Shown: positions 11,924 through 22,341 of the stretch, one piece after another | How positions within the stretch are numbered: position 1 is the first letter of the stretch | Layout of the letters: the number at the start of each line of letters is the position of its first letter | NCBI GenBank assembly: GCA_011634665.1 | Contig: WAEK01000014.1 | Location: 1,279,501 to 1,343,500, forward strand | DNA length: 64,000 bases | Source: Mortierella sp. BCC40632 | Lineage: Eukaryota > Mortierellomycota > Mortierellomycetes > Mortierellales > Mortierellaceae | Reading direction: 5' to 3' | Program-made: the position numbers and the translations under genes | Notes under the pieces: model-generated | What the model was told of the DNA's origin: nothing | Seen by the model: only the letters and a program-made list of their open reading frames with translations | Database searches by the model: none

Positions 11924-12748
11924 CTAGTCTTCTTCTTGCCCTGGACGTGAGTCCATGTTGAGTTTTCCAGAGGAGGAGCCGTGGAGGGAGGGGAGAGCTG
12001 AGGCGCAGTTGTTGCGTGAGGGGGAAAGCCCTGGCAAACAGGGTCTTGCTAAGAGGAGGGCCTCGGACAGGTTATAGTCCGTGGGTTTGTCGCATCCCTG
12101 CTTCTTGTGAACTTGGCCACACCTGTAGCAGAGAGGGACGCCATTCCACGAGAAGAGGATATTGTGGCGCAGGATGGTGGCGACCCGAAGGAGGAGCAGG
12201 TCCGGGTTGGCACCAGCCTCAGGGGAGAGCCCGAGAGTGAAGTCGAAGGTAGCGGTGGGGATACCGAGCACGGTGTGAGGGTGGATGTCGATGATTTCCC
12301 CGACGTCTGTGAAGAGGCCGGAGAGGGACTCTTTAGCAGAGATATCGAGGGAGGCGAAGGGGAGGTTGTGTGCGCGGATATTGATGCGCCTATTGGCCGA
12401 GCAACAGACAAGTAGAGGGAGGACGGGGACAGGGAGATCTGGGAGGGGACCAGCAGTGGCTGAGGTGAGGTCGTCCTTATTGTGAAACTGGGCATTGATC
12501 AGCCCTGGGATGTTGCACTCGATCGATCCGTTGGATGGGGAGTTTGCTTTTGAGGCTGCTGAGGATATCCAGGGGAAGGACAGCTTCCTTAGGATAAGGG
12601 ATCGCAGCGAGGAACTCGTCGCTCTGGGTGGACCAGTGGAAGCGATCTTTGGGGGGGGAGGTATATCTCGTCTCTGGGCTGAGACGGACTTGGTCCCATC
12701 CTTCCGAGCGTTTGGAGTGGGGAGGGAGGGTAGGGAGTTTTTCACCAC
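11924..12748 (-). CDS. LINE ORF1-like protein with CCHC zinc knuckle
   Basis: A 274-codon frame, open from 12748 to 11924. It contains a nucleic-acid binding CCHC knuckle of the form CYRCGQVHKKQGC around residues 209-221 (about 12088-12126). The preceding ~100 residues (INIRAHNLPFASLDISAKES and following) look like the structured RNA-binding part of LINE ORF1 or gag-like proteins. It precedes the endonuclease and RT remnants in the same orientation. It may be a surviving piece of a longer ORF1, because coding-like sequence continues past both ends in other frames. Confidence 0.6.
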   Translation of the reverse strand: MVKNSLPSLPTPNARKDGTKSVSAQRRDIPPPPKIASTGPPRATSSSLRSLILRKLSFPWISSAASKANSPSNGSIECNIPGLINAQFHNKDDLTSATAGPLPDLPVPVLPLLVCCSANRRINIRAHNLPFASLDISAKESLSGLFTDVGEIIDIHPHTVLGIPTATFDFTLGLSPEAGANPDLLLLRVATILRHNILFSWNGVPLCYRCGQVHKKQGCDKPTDYNLSEALLLARPCLPGLSPSRNNCASALPSLHGSSSGKLNMDSRPGQEED

Positions 12749-12940
12749 CTCTGCGAGGAAGGACTTCGTGGTCAGATGACCAGGAAAGGGTGAAATAAGG
12801 CGAATGGGGTGCCCTCATTTTGCACATGCGGACCCGGGGAATGGGAGGGACGAGGGGGGAGCGTGGGTGGGCCTCCTAGAGGGCCTGAGGGCACACGCTG
12901 GGTCTGTTTTTGAGGGTCCTGCATGGTAAGAGGGAAAGGT

Positions 12941-14229
12941 GCTTGACACAATAAATGTAATTAATAGGCGGGTAAGTGGCGGAAGGAGGAGCCTCATTTT
13001 GATTCCAATGAACTTCTTTGACCTGAGAGACTTCATTTGAGTTCTCAAGGAACCATTGATGAGGCGGTAGGTTATACTCCGCTTTTTTTCTTTTCTTTTC
13101 GTTTTTTCTTTTTTTTTTCAGGCTAGAACGGCTACTAATGGATTACAGTACACTATCCCAGAATAGTTCGTAACTGTCGACTTCACGCCATGTTAAAAAT
13201 GCATTATGATTCTTGCCTTGCTTGCGCGTTCTAGTATTTTTCTTGTAGTTTTCGTATCAGCTCTAGCTATTCCACTATTCCTGCCTACTATCTAGTCCTA
13301 GCACCTCAAGTGAGGTAGGCAAAAAAACAATGTCGTAAGCCAGACAGTCCCGACAAACTTTTGAAGGTGTGGGATCGTGGGGTGATGTCTGACCAGTTCA
13401 CTTGATTATCTCAGGAGAGCGACCATTGGAAGATCAAATGGGGTCAAAGTCGTCTACTGTGCTTTGGAAAGCTCCTCGGCAACTGCAATGACCACGCATC
13501 TTTACTTTAGGTTATCTACAGTACACACTCGTGTGACTCAAGTACAAGTTCTGGGTATATATCCTAAAAGGAGCTAGGCATTTCTATATCTGCACTCATT
13601 GTCGCACAGCTCCTATCTAAAGCAGTCCTAGTCGATGTAAAATAGAGCGAAAAAGGCGTAGGTATCGGTAACTGAAAGCGATCTCGAGGATACAGGAATG
13701 TCTCCAGTTGTAAAAGCAGTTGGTCTGAAGGATTTAGCTCGAGTATACTTTACTCTTGGATCACCCGCATCCCAAAGCAGGCATAACAAAGGCCAAATAG
13801 GAGAGACTATTTTATGCAAGAATCTCTAACAATTTAAAAGATGGCCGCGTACTAAGAAAGGCACCGAGAAAATCACGCTGTTCGCTCCAGCATAGGAACA
13901 ATAGAGACATGCAAAACCATTGTGGACATTGACCACGTTAAAATTGTGGCGGTGGGGGGGGGAGGAGGACGAGGGCATATGGTGGCGAACAATAGGGACA
14001 ACAGAGGATAGCAGAAAGTGACATGCCTCATGGCAATACAGGCGGACGAACAGGCAAATGCGCCAGCAGGCGGAAGAACAGGAGGAGGAGCTAAAAAAAA
14101 AAAAAAAAGTGCTAAAAAGTCCATTATCAAATATACACTTTTATCTTCTTTATTTGGTCGGTCTACACGCCAACTCACCCACTAGATGTCCCCATACAGC
14201 ATTGGCTCTTCATCGCCCAAGGGACATCG
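12941..14229. other. Intergenic, no gene seen
   Basis: No supported gene. Poly-T-rich sequence lies at 13083-13121 and a run of A at 14092-14108; these may be scars of retroposition. Short open frames on the minus strand near 13630-14180 show no family features. Confidence 0.4.
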
Positions 14230-15083
14230 ACGAGTAGTAACACGAGCGCAGGCCTAAATGGTACCCCTCCCATGCGACCCATGCGCCACAAACACTCCTT
14301 ACCCCAAGAGCATTGGGCAATACAAGAGAAACAGGAAGCGTCCAGATGACAATAATGACAATAGCGACGAGAACCGTCATGACGAGTTCCAGGCAGAGAT
14401 TGATTGCCAGTAAAAGGGCCCGAAGACCATCGCTACCTTAAAAGTGAGACCACCAGCGTACCCCTTCCAACGACTGATTTCGAGAAGATCAGGGCTGGGC
14501 TTACACGGAAATCTGCGTCAGGGAAACCAAACACTCCTACAACCAAGCAGGTTTTATGCGAGCTATGTAAGGAGAAAGGCACGAGGCTCCCAGCTGCAAG
14601 TAAGCTACGACGCAACTACATGAGACAAGGACAAAAATGCGCTGCTTCCATTTCTCGGATACAATACTGATACTGTAGATTGGAGATCTTGGGGAGGGTG
14701 AGGGTCAAGTCGCGGAGGGTGACGACTTTATCAGCGCTGAGGACCTAAACAACAGCGAAGAAGATGCGGATGATGAGGAAGATGAGGAGCCACTGACTCG
14801 TACCAGATTTCACATGACTATGGCTAACTCCAAGGACACAGACAAAGCGTCAAATCCTGTCATCGCCTCCGATGCAATCTCTGATGAGCGGCCGGTCGAT
14901 CATTTAGAAGTCCCCACTACCAGTCGCCTAAAAAATGGTAAAGGCAAAGCACAAGCACTGTCTTACTCTTCTGTGTCTCCTTTTTTTCATGTCCAGTCTG
15001 TCGATAGAGGCATCCAGCAAGCTACAGACAGACTGCACCTTCTCCATCTTTTCTTTATCGATTCTCTACAGTGTCCTCATTAG
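14230..15083 (+). pseudogene. Unknown basic/acidic protein remnant
   Basis: The plus strand reads in changing frames as a basic stretch (SIGQYKRNRKRPDDNN), an 88-codon open frame (14404-14670) containing VLCELCKEKG followed by SKLRRNY, and an acidic stretch (NNSEEDADDEEDEEP) near 14748-14795. The LCKEKG..LRRNY segment faintly resembles a SAP-type DNA-binding helix pair, but this is weak. A stop near 14412 and frame changes suggest decay or unrecognised introns. It lies just upstream of a helicase remnant and could be part of the same element. Confidence 0.3.
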
Positions 15084-15114
15084 CAAAGTAAGACTTGAGT
15101 ATGCTCATAACCCT

Positions 15115-15600
15115 GTTGTCGTATCGTCTTGTGGGATTGCAGCACTAGTTCTTACAGGAGGTCGCACCGCTCACTCGACCTTCAAGATACCAATGCCTGT
15201 TCACGAGGGTGACTTCAGTAGCGTTGGAACGCAGGACTCGATTTCGACTCTCATTCGGGATGCTCCTGTCATATTCTGGGATGAGGTTCTGCAATGGAAC
15301 GAAGTTGATCGTCAAGGAAACACACACATACTATCCTTGCCACTTTTGCAGCTGGAGAGAGAGATAGTCAAGACGTCGTCCTCTGTCCCCATATACCGCA
15401 CAACACTGCAAGACTGCTCCATACCTGTTCCAATCACGCGATGGCAGATTCCTACCAAGCCTGCTTTCGCAATGACGGTCAACAAGAGTCAGGGCCAGAC
15501 TCTCAGTAGTGTAGATGCCTTCTTATCTCAGGGTATTTTTCCCTAAGGGCAACTGTATGTTGCTGTCTCTCACTGCTCCAATCCCGACAACCTGAAGGTA
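15115..15600 (+). pseudogene. PIF1-type helicase remnant (Helitron-like)
   Basis: Plus-strand sequence reads GGRTAHSTFKIPMP, then APVIFWDEV (the Walker B region, normally WDEA/E), and later PAFAMTVNKSQGQTL followed by GQLYVAVSHC after an in-frame stop at 15544. This is the C-terminal motif series of PIF1/Helitron-type helicases. Large internal parts are missing between 15300 and 15400, so it is a shortened, inactive copy. No Rep domain was found beside it. Confidence 0.75.
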
Positions 15601-15609
15601 TAGCTCGGG

Positions 15610-16959
15610 GCGAAAGCCTCGAGCAAATCTATTAGCGGGATTGAAAGAGAAGTACAGGAACAAGGCCTGCAAAAGAGAGGTTTTGCTTACAACGAACCAA
15701 AACCCCATCTCTCCATGCGCCGCCGCCATTTCCCATCTATCCCGGCATCCTACTTCTCTTTTTTAGTTCAGAGACCCTCATCATCGGTATACATTTGACT
15801 TTTCAATCTGTTTTTTTTTTGTTTGTTTTTCTCAGGACCCCTATTCCGTCACTCTGTCATTTCGAGAAAATTGTACAGGAGTAGCTTAGCAACAGCACCT
15901 TTCTTTCGCTTCTTATTTCTTGCCACTTTTTATTCTGCACGCGGGGCTGTTCTCCTATCCCAGGGTCCAACCCCTAACAAGAATACAAACACGCTGTATT
16001 CTTTGACTGATATCATGGAAGCCAATCGCCTCGCAGCCTATTTTGTTTGACTATTACAGCTACCTTGCTCTGGTGTAAGCCAATGTAGACTATGAGTATT
16101 TTTTTGGAGAAAAGCTGGAAAGCAGGCTCTCAATTATGTACATAATCAAGGGTCTCCAATACTATCTCAGTATAAGATCCTAATCCGTCAATCCAAGAAT
16201 TCTCACAATTCTAGAGTCCACCTCCTGTCCTAAAAAGGCTCTGTCTTCTAGGGCCGCCCTGACTGGGAGCAAAGCAAGTGAGTCTAAACATCTTCAGCCA
16301 AGCGAGCATCAACTGCGACATATTTAGCCAACGAGAGCGGCAGCTGCTTGTGCTCATAAACGAGCGGGTAGGTATAGGTGAAGTCGGAAGGGACACGTAT
16401 TTACCATGAAGTAGCGGTAAGGAAAGGGGGTTGGTGTCAGGTGGGGGAGAAAGTCAGGGCAGAGACAGGGAATGGTGAAATGAGTGGAAGGATGAGGTGG
16501 AAGGAAAGTTAGGCTCGTCGATTTCACAATGCAACAAGATGGGCTTGGATGAAGGGGAGGGGGAATGGGGCTATTGCCAGCGCCATAGTGAATCCGTGGT
16601 GTATCTTTGCTGGCTAAGTTGCAACCAGAAAGGTTTTCAGTAGAAAGCCTTGATGAGGTGGATATAGTTACAAAATACCTGAAAGGTAGACCGCCCCCAC
16701 ACTCGAATGATATACTTTGCCAACAAAAGCTGATGGTCAAGTGCTTTTTACTGGTATTGCAAGCAAGATGCCTATTCTGGTAAAATTTACCAGTGTAGAT
16801 TTTTGTACCACCTACTTAAACTGGTTCTTGTTTGTTCATTGGTATTTGAAATTCACTACCTAGTCAGGATAACGGCTCCACGTCTCCATGGATACTTTAC
16901 TCCTGGAACATTGGGTTTTCGAGTCATATCCGTACCCTCAGCTCTTTCTGTAGTATCAA
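15610..16959. other. Intergenic, no gene seen
   Basis: No supported gene. Poly-T runs occur at 15812-15821. Open frames up to 128 codons on the minus strand (16354-16740) are Pro/Ser-rich artefacts of a GA-rich stretch and show no domain. Confidence 0.4.
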
Positions 16960-17823
16960 AATACTGTCTGAGCAAAGTATAATACAGATCTCGGTTTCTC
17001 ATGATACCCAGTCTTACTGTTGGTGAGGAAAATCGCCAGAGAACGGTGTATGACCTGAGGCGTGAGTAGGTTCGCGTTCAGGAACAGTACCCCTTTAGGC
17101 AGATATTCGATGATTGCCTCGATCTGCTAACTGTACGTTTTCTCGATACTCTCACTATCCTTCAACTCAGCATGGCTGCAATAATCCTTACGCATGTAGA
17201 GGTCGATGGTCTCAATACTCGCCATTCCAGACCTTCTCTGAAGTTTTTCTGCCATACCCGCTATTTAAATCTTTTGTTTGTTTGTTTGGAGTGCTTACAG
17301 TGATAACGTCAATGAAAAGCTACAGGTTTGGTAGTACAGTACTTTCGGCACAGAACAATTGGCTACAATGGTCCAGAAGAAAAGCCCTCACATTCACCAT
17401 GAAAATGTTTGTGGACTTGGAAAGAGCTGAGGAAGAACTCAAGAGTATTATACCGAGATAAGTCGACCTAGCAAACATTTGTATGGCACACTTTGTAGGT
17501 ATCTAACCCACAGTGCTCTCTAAGACAGTTGCGTTGAGATCGGTGGTGCTCATAGCATTTGATCGCGTATAAAACGGCGCCTTCCTAGCACCCTTCCCAT
17601 CAGATCCTCACTCTCTCACATCTCTTCCCAAGTGATCTTCACTGCACACACATTCAAGCTTTTCCCACTCGGAACCATCTATTTCACATCAAGACAAAAA
17701 GTAAGAGGCATTAATCATATCATCCATACAGAATATCGCCTTGACACTCTCATCAGGGTAAACGCGCCTGTATTTACGATTGTGCCGCCTATTCTTCTAT
17801 CTCGCTCTTCACATAATAGATGA
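16960..17823 (+). pseudogene. 5' half of second secreted-protein gene: promoter, 5' UTR, ATG
   Basis: The sequence matches the flank and promoter of the intact gene at 7470. It includes TATAAAA at 17570-17576, the 5' UTR, the putative UTR intron and the ATG at 17820-17822. The match is near-exact from about 17480 and patchy further upstream to about 16960. It stops after ATGA at 17823 and does not continue into coding sequence. The missing remainder is found at 36724-37190. The promoter may still be active and could transcribe into the inserted element. Confidence 0.85.
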
Positions 17824-17834
17824 CTAACAGTTGC

Positions 17835-17852
17835 CCGCGGCTCCGCTCGCGG
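17835..17852. other. Terminal hairpin of Helitron-like element
   Basis: CCGCG at 17835-17839 pairs with CGCGG at 17848-17852 around an 8-nt loop. It lies 11 nt inside the element's 3' end, the position expected for a Helitron terminal hairpin. Confidence 0.55.
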
Positions 17853-18804
17853 TTGTTTTTTTTTTTAATTCGCCCGCCTTTATTGAGATCTATCACTACT
17901 TAAATATTTGGATGAGTTGGAGAGCTAGCAAGAGGCTAAGAGCATTTTCTCCGCGAACTACATGGTAGGCCTGAGCACAATAAACATTTTCCTTTCCAGC
18001 CCATCCTTCCGACCTTGGTGATGGCCAATCTTGTTTCCTTCTCTTTCGTTGTCTAGATACCACAATGCTGCTTACATTTTCCATTCCTATTAGATCTTCA
18101 TAGATTGACTGGTTCCCTAGCTGTTTGATGAGACCGGTCTGATTGAGTCTTGATTTTTATTACCGTACAAAGCCTGTCCATCTTTTGATGGCGCCAGAAC
18201 GACCACCCAGTTACCGCATCTTTTATTATTGCAACCTAATTGTAACTTCGCTCTTAGCTTGTTGAATTTACATTTCGTCACCAAGTTGTTGAAGTGAGTC
18301 CTCCTGTTGTTAAATTGAGTCCTCCAGTAGTTGGAGCAGCAGCTCTTCCATATGTTAGTATCCGACTTTTTGAGAAACACTGGTTAGTGGTTGGTATGGA
18401 TCCTCAAGTTGTTGAAGCGGACCATCCGGGTGTTGAAGCAGCCCCATCGTTTGTGGAGGAAGCTCGGTCATTGGATGATGCTGCACTTCTTGTCAACTAA
18501 AAAGGTACGTTATTGCCCTCCGAGGACGCTGCTTTTTTTTTCTCTTGTTCAAGCTCATGAAGCGTCGTGAATACACCGTCCCATTCCTGTTGGCTAAGGT
18601 CAAATTCATCAAATTCCTAATCCAAAGACTTATCGTGAGTGTCTCTTGTGGGTTTTGGTATCCAACTCCCTGGTTCCAAGGATTGATTCATAGGCTGCTT
18701 ACTGAGAAGGTTAAAGTTGGTGTACCTAGCACCAGGAGAGGCAACGCCGTTGAGCCTAGCGCTTGTGTGAGATGAGCAGAGGTGGCAGCAAAGGCAGAGC
18801 GAAA

Positions 18805-18807
<3 letters not shown>
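17853..18807. other. Helitron core, no recognised gene
   Basis: A poly-T run follows the hairpin (17854-17865). Positions 18280-18480 hold imperfect short repeats (TTGTTGAAG..GAGTCCTCC-like units of about 21-24 bp). Open frames of 60-87 codons occur on both strands without recognisable domains. Confidence 0.4.

Positions 18808-18884
<77 letters not shown>
18808..18884. repeat. (GA)n microsatellite
   Basis: About 38 uninterrupted GA dinucleotides, within the core of the Helitron-like element. Confidence 0.95.
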
Positions 18885-18888
<4 letters not shown>

Positions 18889-19106
18889 TAATACCTATTT
18901 GTCGAAAAAAAAAAAAAAAAAAGTCGTATAGTGTTCTGCACTCATCATGGGACAAACTGATCGGTGAGGAGAAGGAGGTGGACCAATGCAATGGAAATGG
19001 AGGAGGAGGAAAAAGCGATGGAGCTCAGCACGTGAAGATAATTGGCTGCGTGGCTTGAAGGCCAATTTTTTTAGACTCGGACGCGTCGCGCGTTCTTTTT
19101 CATTAT

Positions 19107-19413
19107 TTTTTTTTTTTTTTATTTGCTTTATACAATGAGACCTCGGCCAATAGTCCACGACCTAGCCAAACAAACACTATCTAGAGACTAGTTTGTGCCT
19201 GCCGGTCTGCCACTGTTATTGTGGGTTAAACCTACACATCGGACACAGTCCGAAACACTAAGTCTCGATTGTAGGGGGAGGCCCACTCTCCCGCCCACGG
19301 CCCATAAAGGGGTCATCATGCACGAAAAACACATGTGCTACCTCGGGCATGAACCGAGGACCTCTAGATTGAGAGGTGGAAGCTTTACAGCTAAGCTGAG
19401 GGCTCGCCCGCCC
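19107..19413 (-). mobile_element. tRNA-headed SINE, minus orientation
   Basis: A 307-bp full-length copy of the SINE family also found at 23614-25228. The tail is the T-run at the left; the tRNA-like head is at the right. It is flanked by a perfect 16-bp duplication, CGTTCTTTTTCATTAT (19091-19106 and 19414-19429). The last five bases of that duplication are the first bases of DIRS copy A, so this SINE landed on the DIRS/host junction after the DIRS had inserted. Confidence 0.9.
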
Positions 19414-19424
19414 CGTTCTTTTTC

Positions 19425-19541
19425 ATTATCCATTTGGGGCCAGGACCATATATGTGTAACCTTCTTTACTCGAAAATCCAGAAAAAAAAAATACCCGCTA
19501 AATAAATTCAGCTCTCCACACTACAGAGTACTACATCTTCT
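19425..19541 (+). repeat. DIRS A left inverted terminal repeat
   Basis: Starts ATTATCCATTTGGGGCCAGG and runs to the CTACATCTTC block. The reverse complement of its inner ~110 bp occurs at 23487-23590, forming the right terminal repeat. The outermost bases of the two ends differ (CCATTTGGGG versus CCGAGGGG), as expected for DIRS ends that are templated separately. Confidence 0.85.
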
Positions 19542-19595
19542 TTTGTTTCGCCAGGAACACTATCCGCACGCAATTTTTGATCACAAATTTCCCTC

Positions 19596-20500
19596 ATGTC
19601 TCAAGATGATATTGTCTCCTCTCTCCAACAGCAAATGGCTACTATGGCCAAAGAGCTTGCCGCTCTTAAAAGAGACAATGCCCACGACAACGATCCCCAG
19701 TTGGAGGATCCAGTTCAGATCCGCACTTTCCACCCCTCCGAAACTGAGGGTGAGCGCTACCCTCCCCTACGCCCCTCAGACCCAAACTCCTTTTTTCGAG
19801 CAGGACATCAGCGATGAAGACTTCTGGGAGTCGTTCAGACAGTACCCCAAGAACGCCTTTATGCAGTACGATCCACCGAAGACCCCTTCTTCAGTCAAGT
19901 TCTCAACTTCCCAGAAAGGCCACGATCTTCAATTACGCTCGATTCAAAAGAGACTCGCCAATCTCACCAGACCAATCGACCTTTTCTTACATCAAGTTTG
20001 GGCAATGGAAGACAGTGTTTCCATTGACGCAAAAGGACATGGTGGAGATCTGCACCTCGTTCGCGACACTTATGCGAGACCACATCGCAGGAACAACCGG
20101 GAAGGTCAACAGGATGCGCCTTGACAACATCCGCAACGCTCAAGGCATCACCTTTAAGTCGGACACCTCAGACATCATTGACCCTAAGAAGCTGGAGGAA
20201 GAGCTCAAGACCCAACGTTCGTTGGAGAACACCTTCCGACCCAAGAGTAAATTCAAGAATAACAATTACTCTAATCCCAAGAACAACAACAGGGACAACA
20301 ACCAGGGGTACAAGCAGAACAATGCATACAACAATCGTCGAAACAACAACGGCGATAATGACCGTTCCCATTTTCACAAGGACAACAACTCCAGACGGAG
20401 GGACGACAACAAGTACCGAGGCTCAAACCACCGAAAGAGGACGAAGCCAGAGTCGCAAACCAACAAAAGAAGGTCGGAGGACGACTCAGATTCTTCTTAG
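19596..20500 (+). pseudogene. DIRS A gag-like protein, frameshifted
   Basis: Starts MSQDDIVSSLQQQMATM, a short coiled-coil, and ends in a very Asn/Arg-rich basic tail (YSNPKNNNRDNNQG and onward, about 20250-20490) likely to bind nucleic acid. Two frame changes (near 19790 and 20035) break the frame. The position before the RT and the basic Asn-rich end fit the gag of DIRS elements, although gag sequences are poorly conserved between families. Confidence 0.65.
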
Positions 20501-22341
20501 AAGAATGGCGGACTGTTACCGACAACCCCGCCATTCTCCGAATCATCGAGCACGGCTACAGGGTCCCGTTTCTCTCCCCTCCTCCGACATCGGAGACACA
20601 CCCTCCTCCAAGACCCCTTTCAAAGGAGGAAACAGCGAGTATAGACGCCGAGGTGTCAGCCTTACTGGAAAAGGGAGCGATAGAATGTACAAATGGAGAT
20701 GGTTTCACCAGCCAACTCTTCACCATTCCAAAGAAGACAGGGGACTTGCGCCCAGTATTGAACTTGAGGCCTCTGAACAAGTTCGTACCGACCAGACCGT
20801 TCAAAATGGAGACGATTCAGCATGTATGCAGTTTAATAAAGAGGAACGATTACCTTACCTCAATAGACTTAAGAGATGCTTTCCTCCACGTCCCCATCGA
20901 CCCCTCATCCAGGAAGTATCTTCAGTTCCTGTGGAAAGAAAAACTCTATCAGTTCAGGGTCCTCCCATTCGGTCTGTCTCTCGCACCGTTAATTTTCACC
21001 AAGATTTTGAAACCCCTACTCCGCTGGGCAAGGAAAAAAGGGAATTCGAATCTCAGCCTATCTGGACGATCTAATTATCGCAGCGACATCCAAAAAGAAG
21101 TCAGAGATAGCCACCAACAGGGTCCTAAAGAAGCTCAAGGACCTCGGTTTCTTGACAAAGGAGTCCAAGTCGAGCCTCAAACCATCCAAGAAGCTGGAGC
21201 ACCTGGGGTTCGAGCTAGACACAGCCTCGATGACACTTCGTCTGCCGGGCAAGAAGATCCGCGATGTTCGCAGGATGGCATCCAAGATGTTGAACAAGAA
21301 GGAATGCTCAGTTCGCCAACTGTCGTCCTTTATCGGCAAGACAGTCGCGATGACAGCCGCAGTATTCCCGGCCCGTCTCAAAGTCCAAAACCTGATGACC
21401 GAGAAGATACAAGCTCTGAAATCAGAGGACTCATGGGGAGAGCTTAATATCTCTATCTCCAGCAGCATGCAAGGAGCTACACTGGTGGACGACACAACTC
21501 AAGGAATGGAATGGGCTTTCATGGATCACCTCAACACCTCAAGCAGACATCTACACAGACGCCTCCGACCCAGGGGGTGGGGGTGTAGTGATCAACAACA
21601 GGACGGTCAAAGGGACTTGGCCTCCTCGAGATCAACACAAGCACATCAATGTCAAGGAACTGTTGGCAGTGCAAATCGCCCTTCGACAACCGGAAGCAAA
21701 GGGAAAAGTCGTCAACATAATATCGGACAATATTACGACAATATCCTACATCAACAGGTTCGGAGGGACAAGGTCACCACAATTGAGGAAACTGGCGACG
21801 ACGATATGGGAATGGTGTCTACAGACAGAGACAAGGATACGGACGACATATGTGCCCTCAGCCTTCAATCCTGCAGACGCTCCATCACGACGGCTCGTAG
21901 GTCAACTGGAATGGTCCATAGACCCTCAGTTCTTCGCAAAAAACTAGATCGGTATTGGGGCCCTCACCACGTCGATCTCTTCGCCCTCCCAGCAACCACC
22001 AACTGCCACGGTACATGACTTGGAAGCCATCAGCAGACGCCATCGGTTGCGACGCTCTCAAACACTCCTGGGTGGACCTAGGCAGAGCTTACATTTGCCC
22101 TCCATGGAATCTGATCTCCCTCATTCTTCAGAAGATCCGCATGGAGAAAATTCAAGCCACTCTGATAACTCCCTATTGGCCGACAGCAGTCTGGTTCCCA
22201 ACGGCGTTAGAAATGGCAACAGCTCCACCGATGCCTGTCCCTCGACACAGAGTGATCCCAGCCCCAGGAAACGCACCGGACATCCTGGAGAAGAACCCCC
22301 ACTGGTCTTTATGCGCTTGGAAGATAAGAGGCGACGCCTAA
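20482..22341 (+). pseudogene. DIRS A reverse transcriptase-RNase H, frameshifted
   Basis: The RT begins FLEEWRTVTDNPAIL just after gag. It contains GDLRPVLNLRPLNKF, TSIDLRDAFLHVPI, FRVLPFGLSLAPLIFTKI and the catalytic SAYLDDLIIAA box (near 21055-21075). RNase H follows, with YTDASDPG (about 21553), VKELLAVQIAL (21653), ISDNITTISYIN (21720) and FNPADAPSR (21867). The RNase H is of the DIRS type. Frame changes occur near 21040, 21430 and 21950. The change before YLDD is shared with copy B. Confidence 0.85.

Larger units (their letters stand above)
8498..12940 (-). mobile_element. Decayed L1-like LINE retrotransposon
   Basis: Read on the minus strand, the order is ORF1 with a CCHC zinc knuckle (12750-11924), AP-type endonuclease (about 11180-10400), then reverse transcriptase (about 10330-8500). 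This is the canonical L1-type order. All of ORF2 is broken by frameshifts. The outer limits are approximate: the left edge abuts the putative Helitron terminus at 8497 and no poly(A) tail or target duplication was identified. The element is clearly unrelated in sequence to the 25-kb LINE, lacking an RNase H domain and the shared SINE tail. Confidence 0.75.

Noticed and set aside
8900..12500. Plus-strand open frames of 60-200 codons opposite the L1-like LINE
   Set aside because: They are antisense shadows of the minus-strand RT, endonuclease and ORF1 remnants.
18117..18380. A TnpB/Fanzor-like zinc ribbon (CNNKRC on the minus strand)
   Set aside because: Only one cysteine pair is visible, the following Asp-containing motif is absent and no RuvC-like sequence lies upstream; most likely a chance reading of imperfect repeats.
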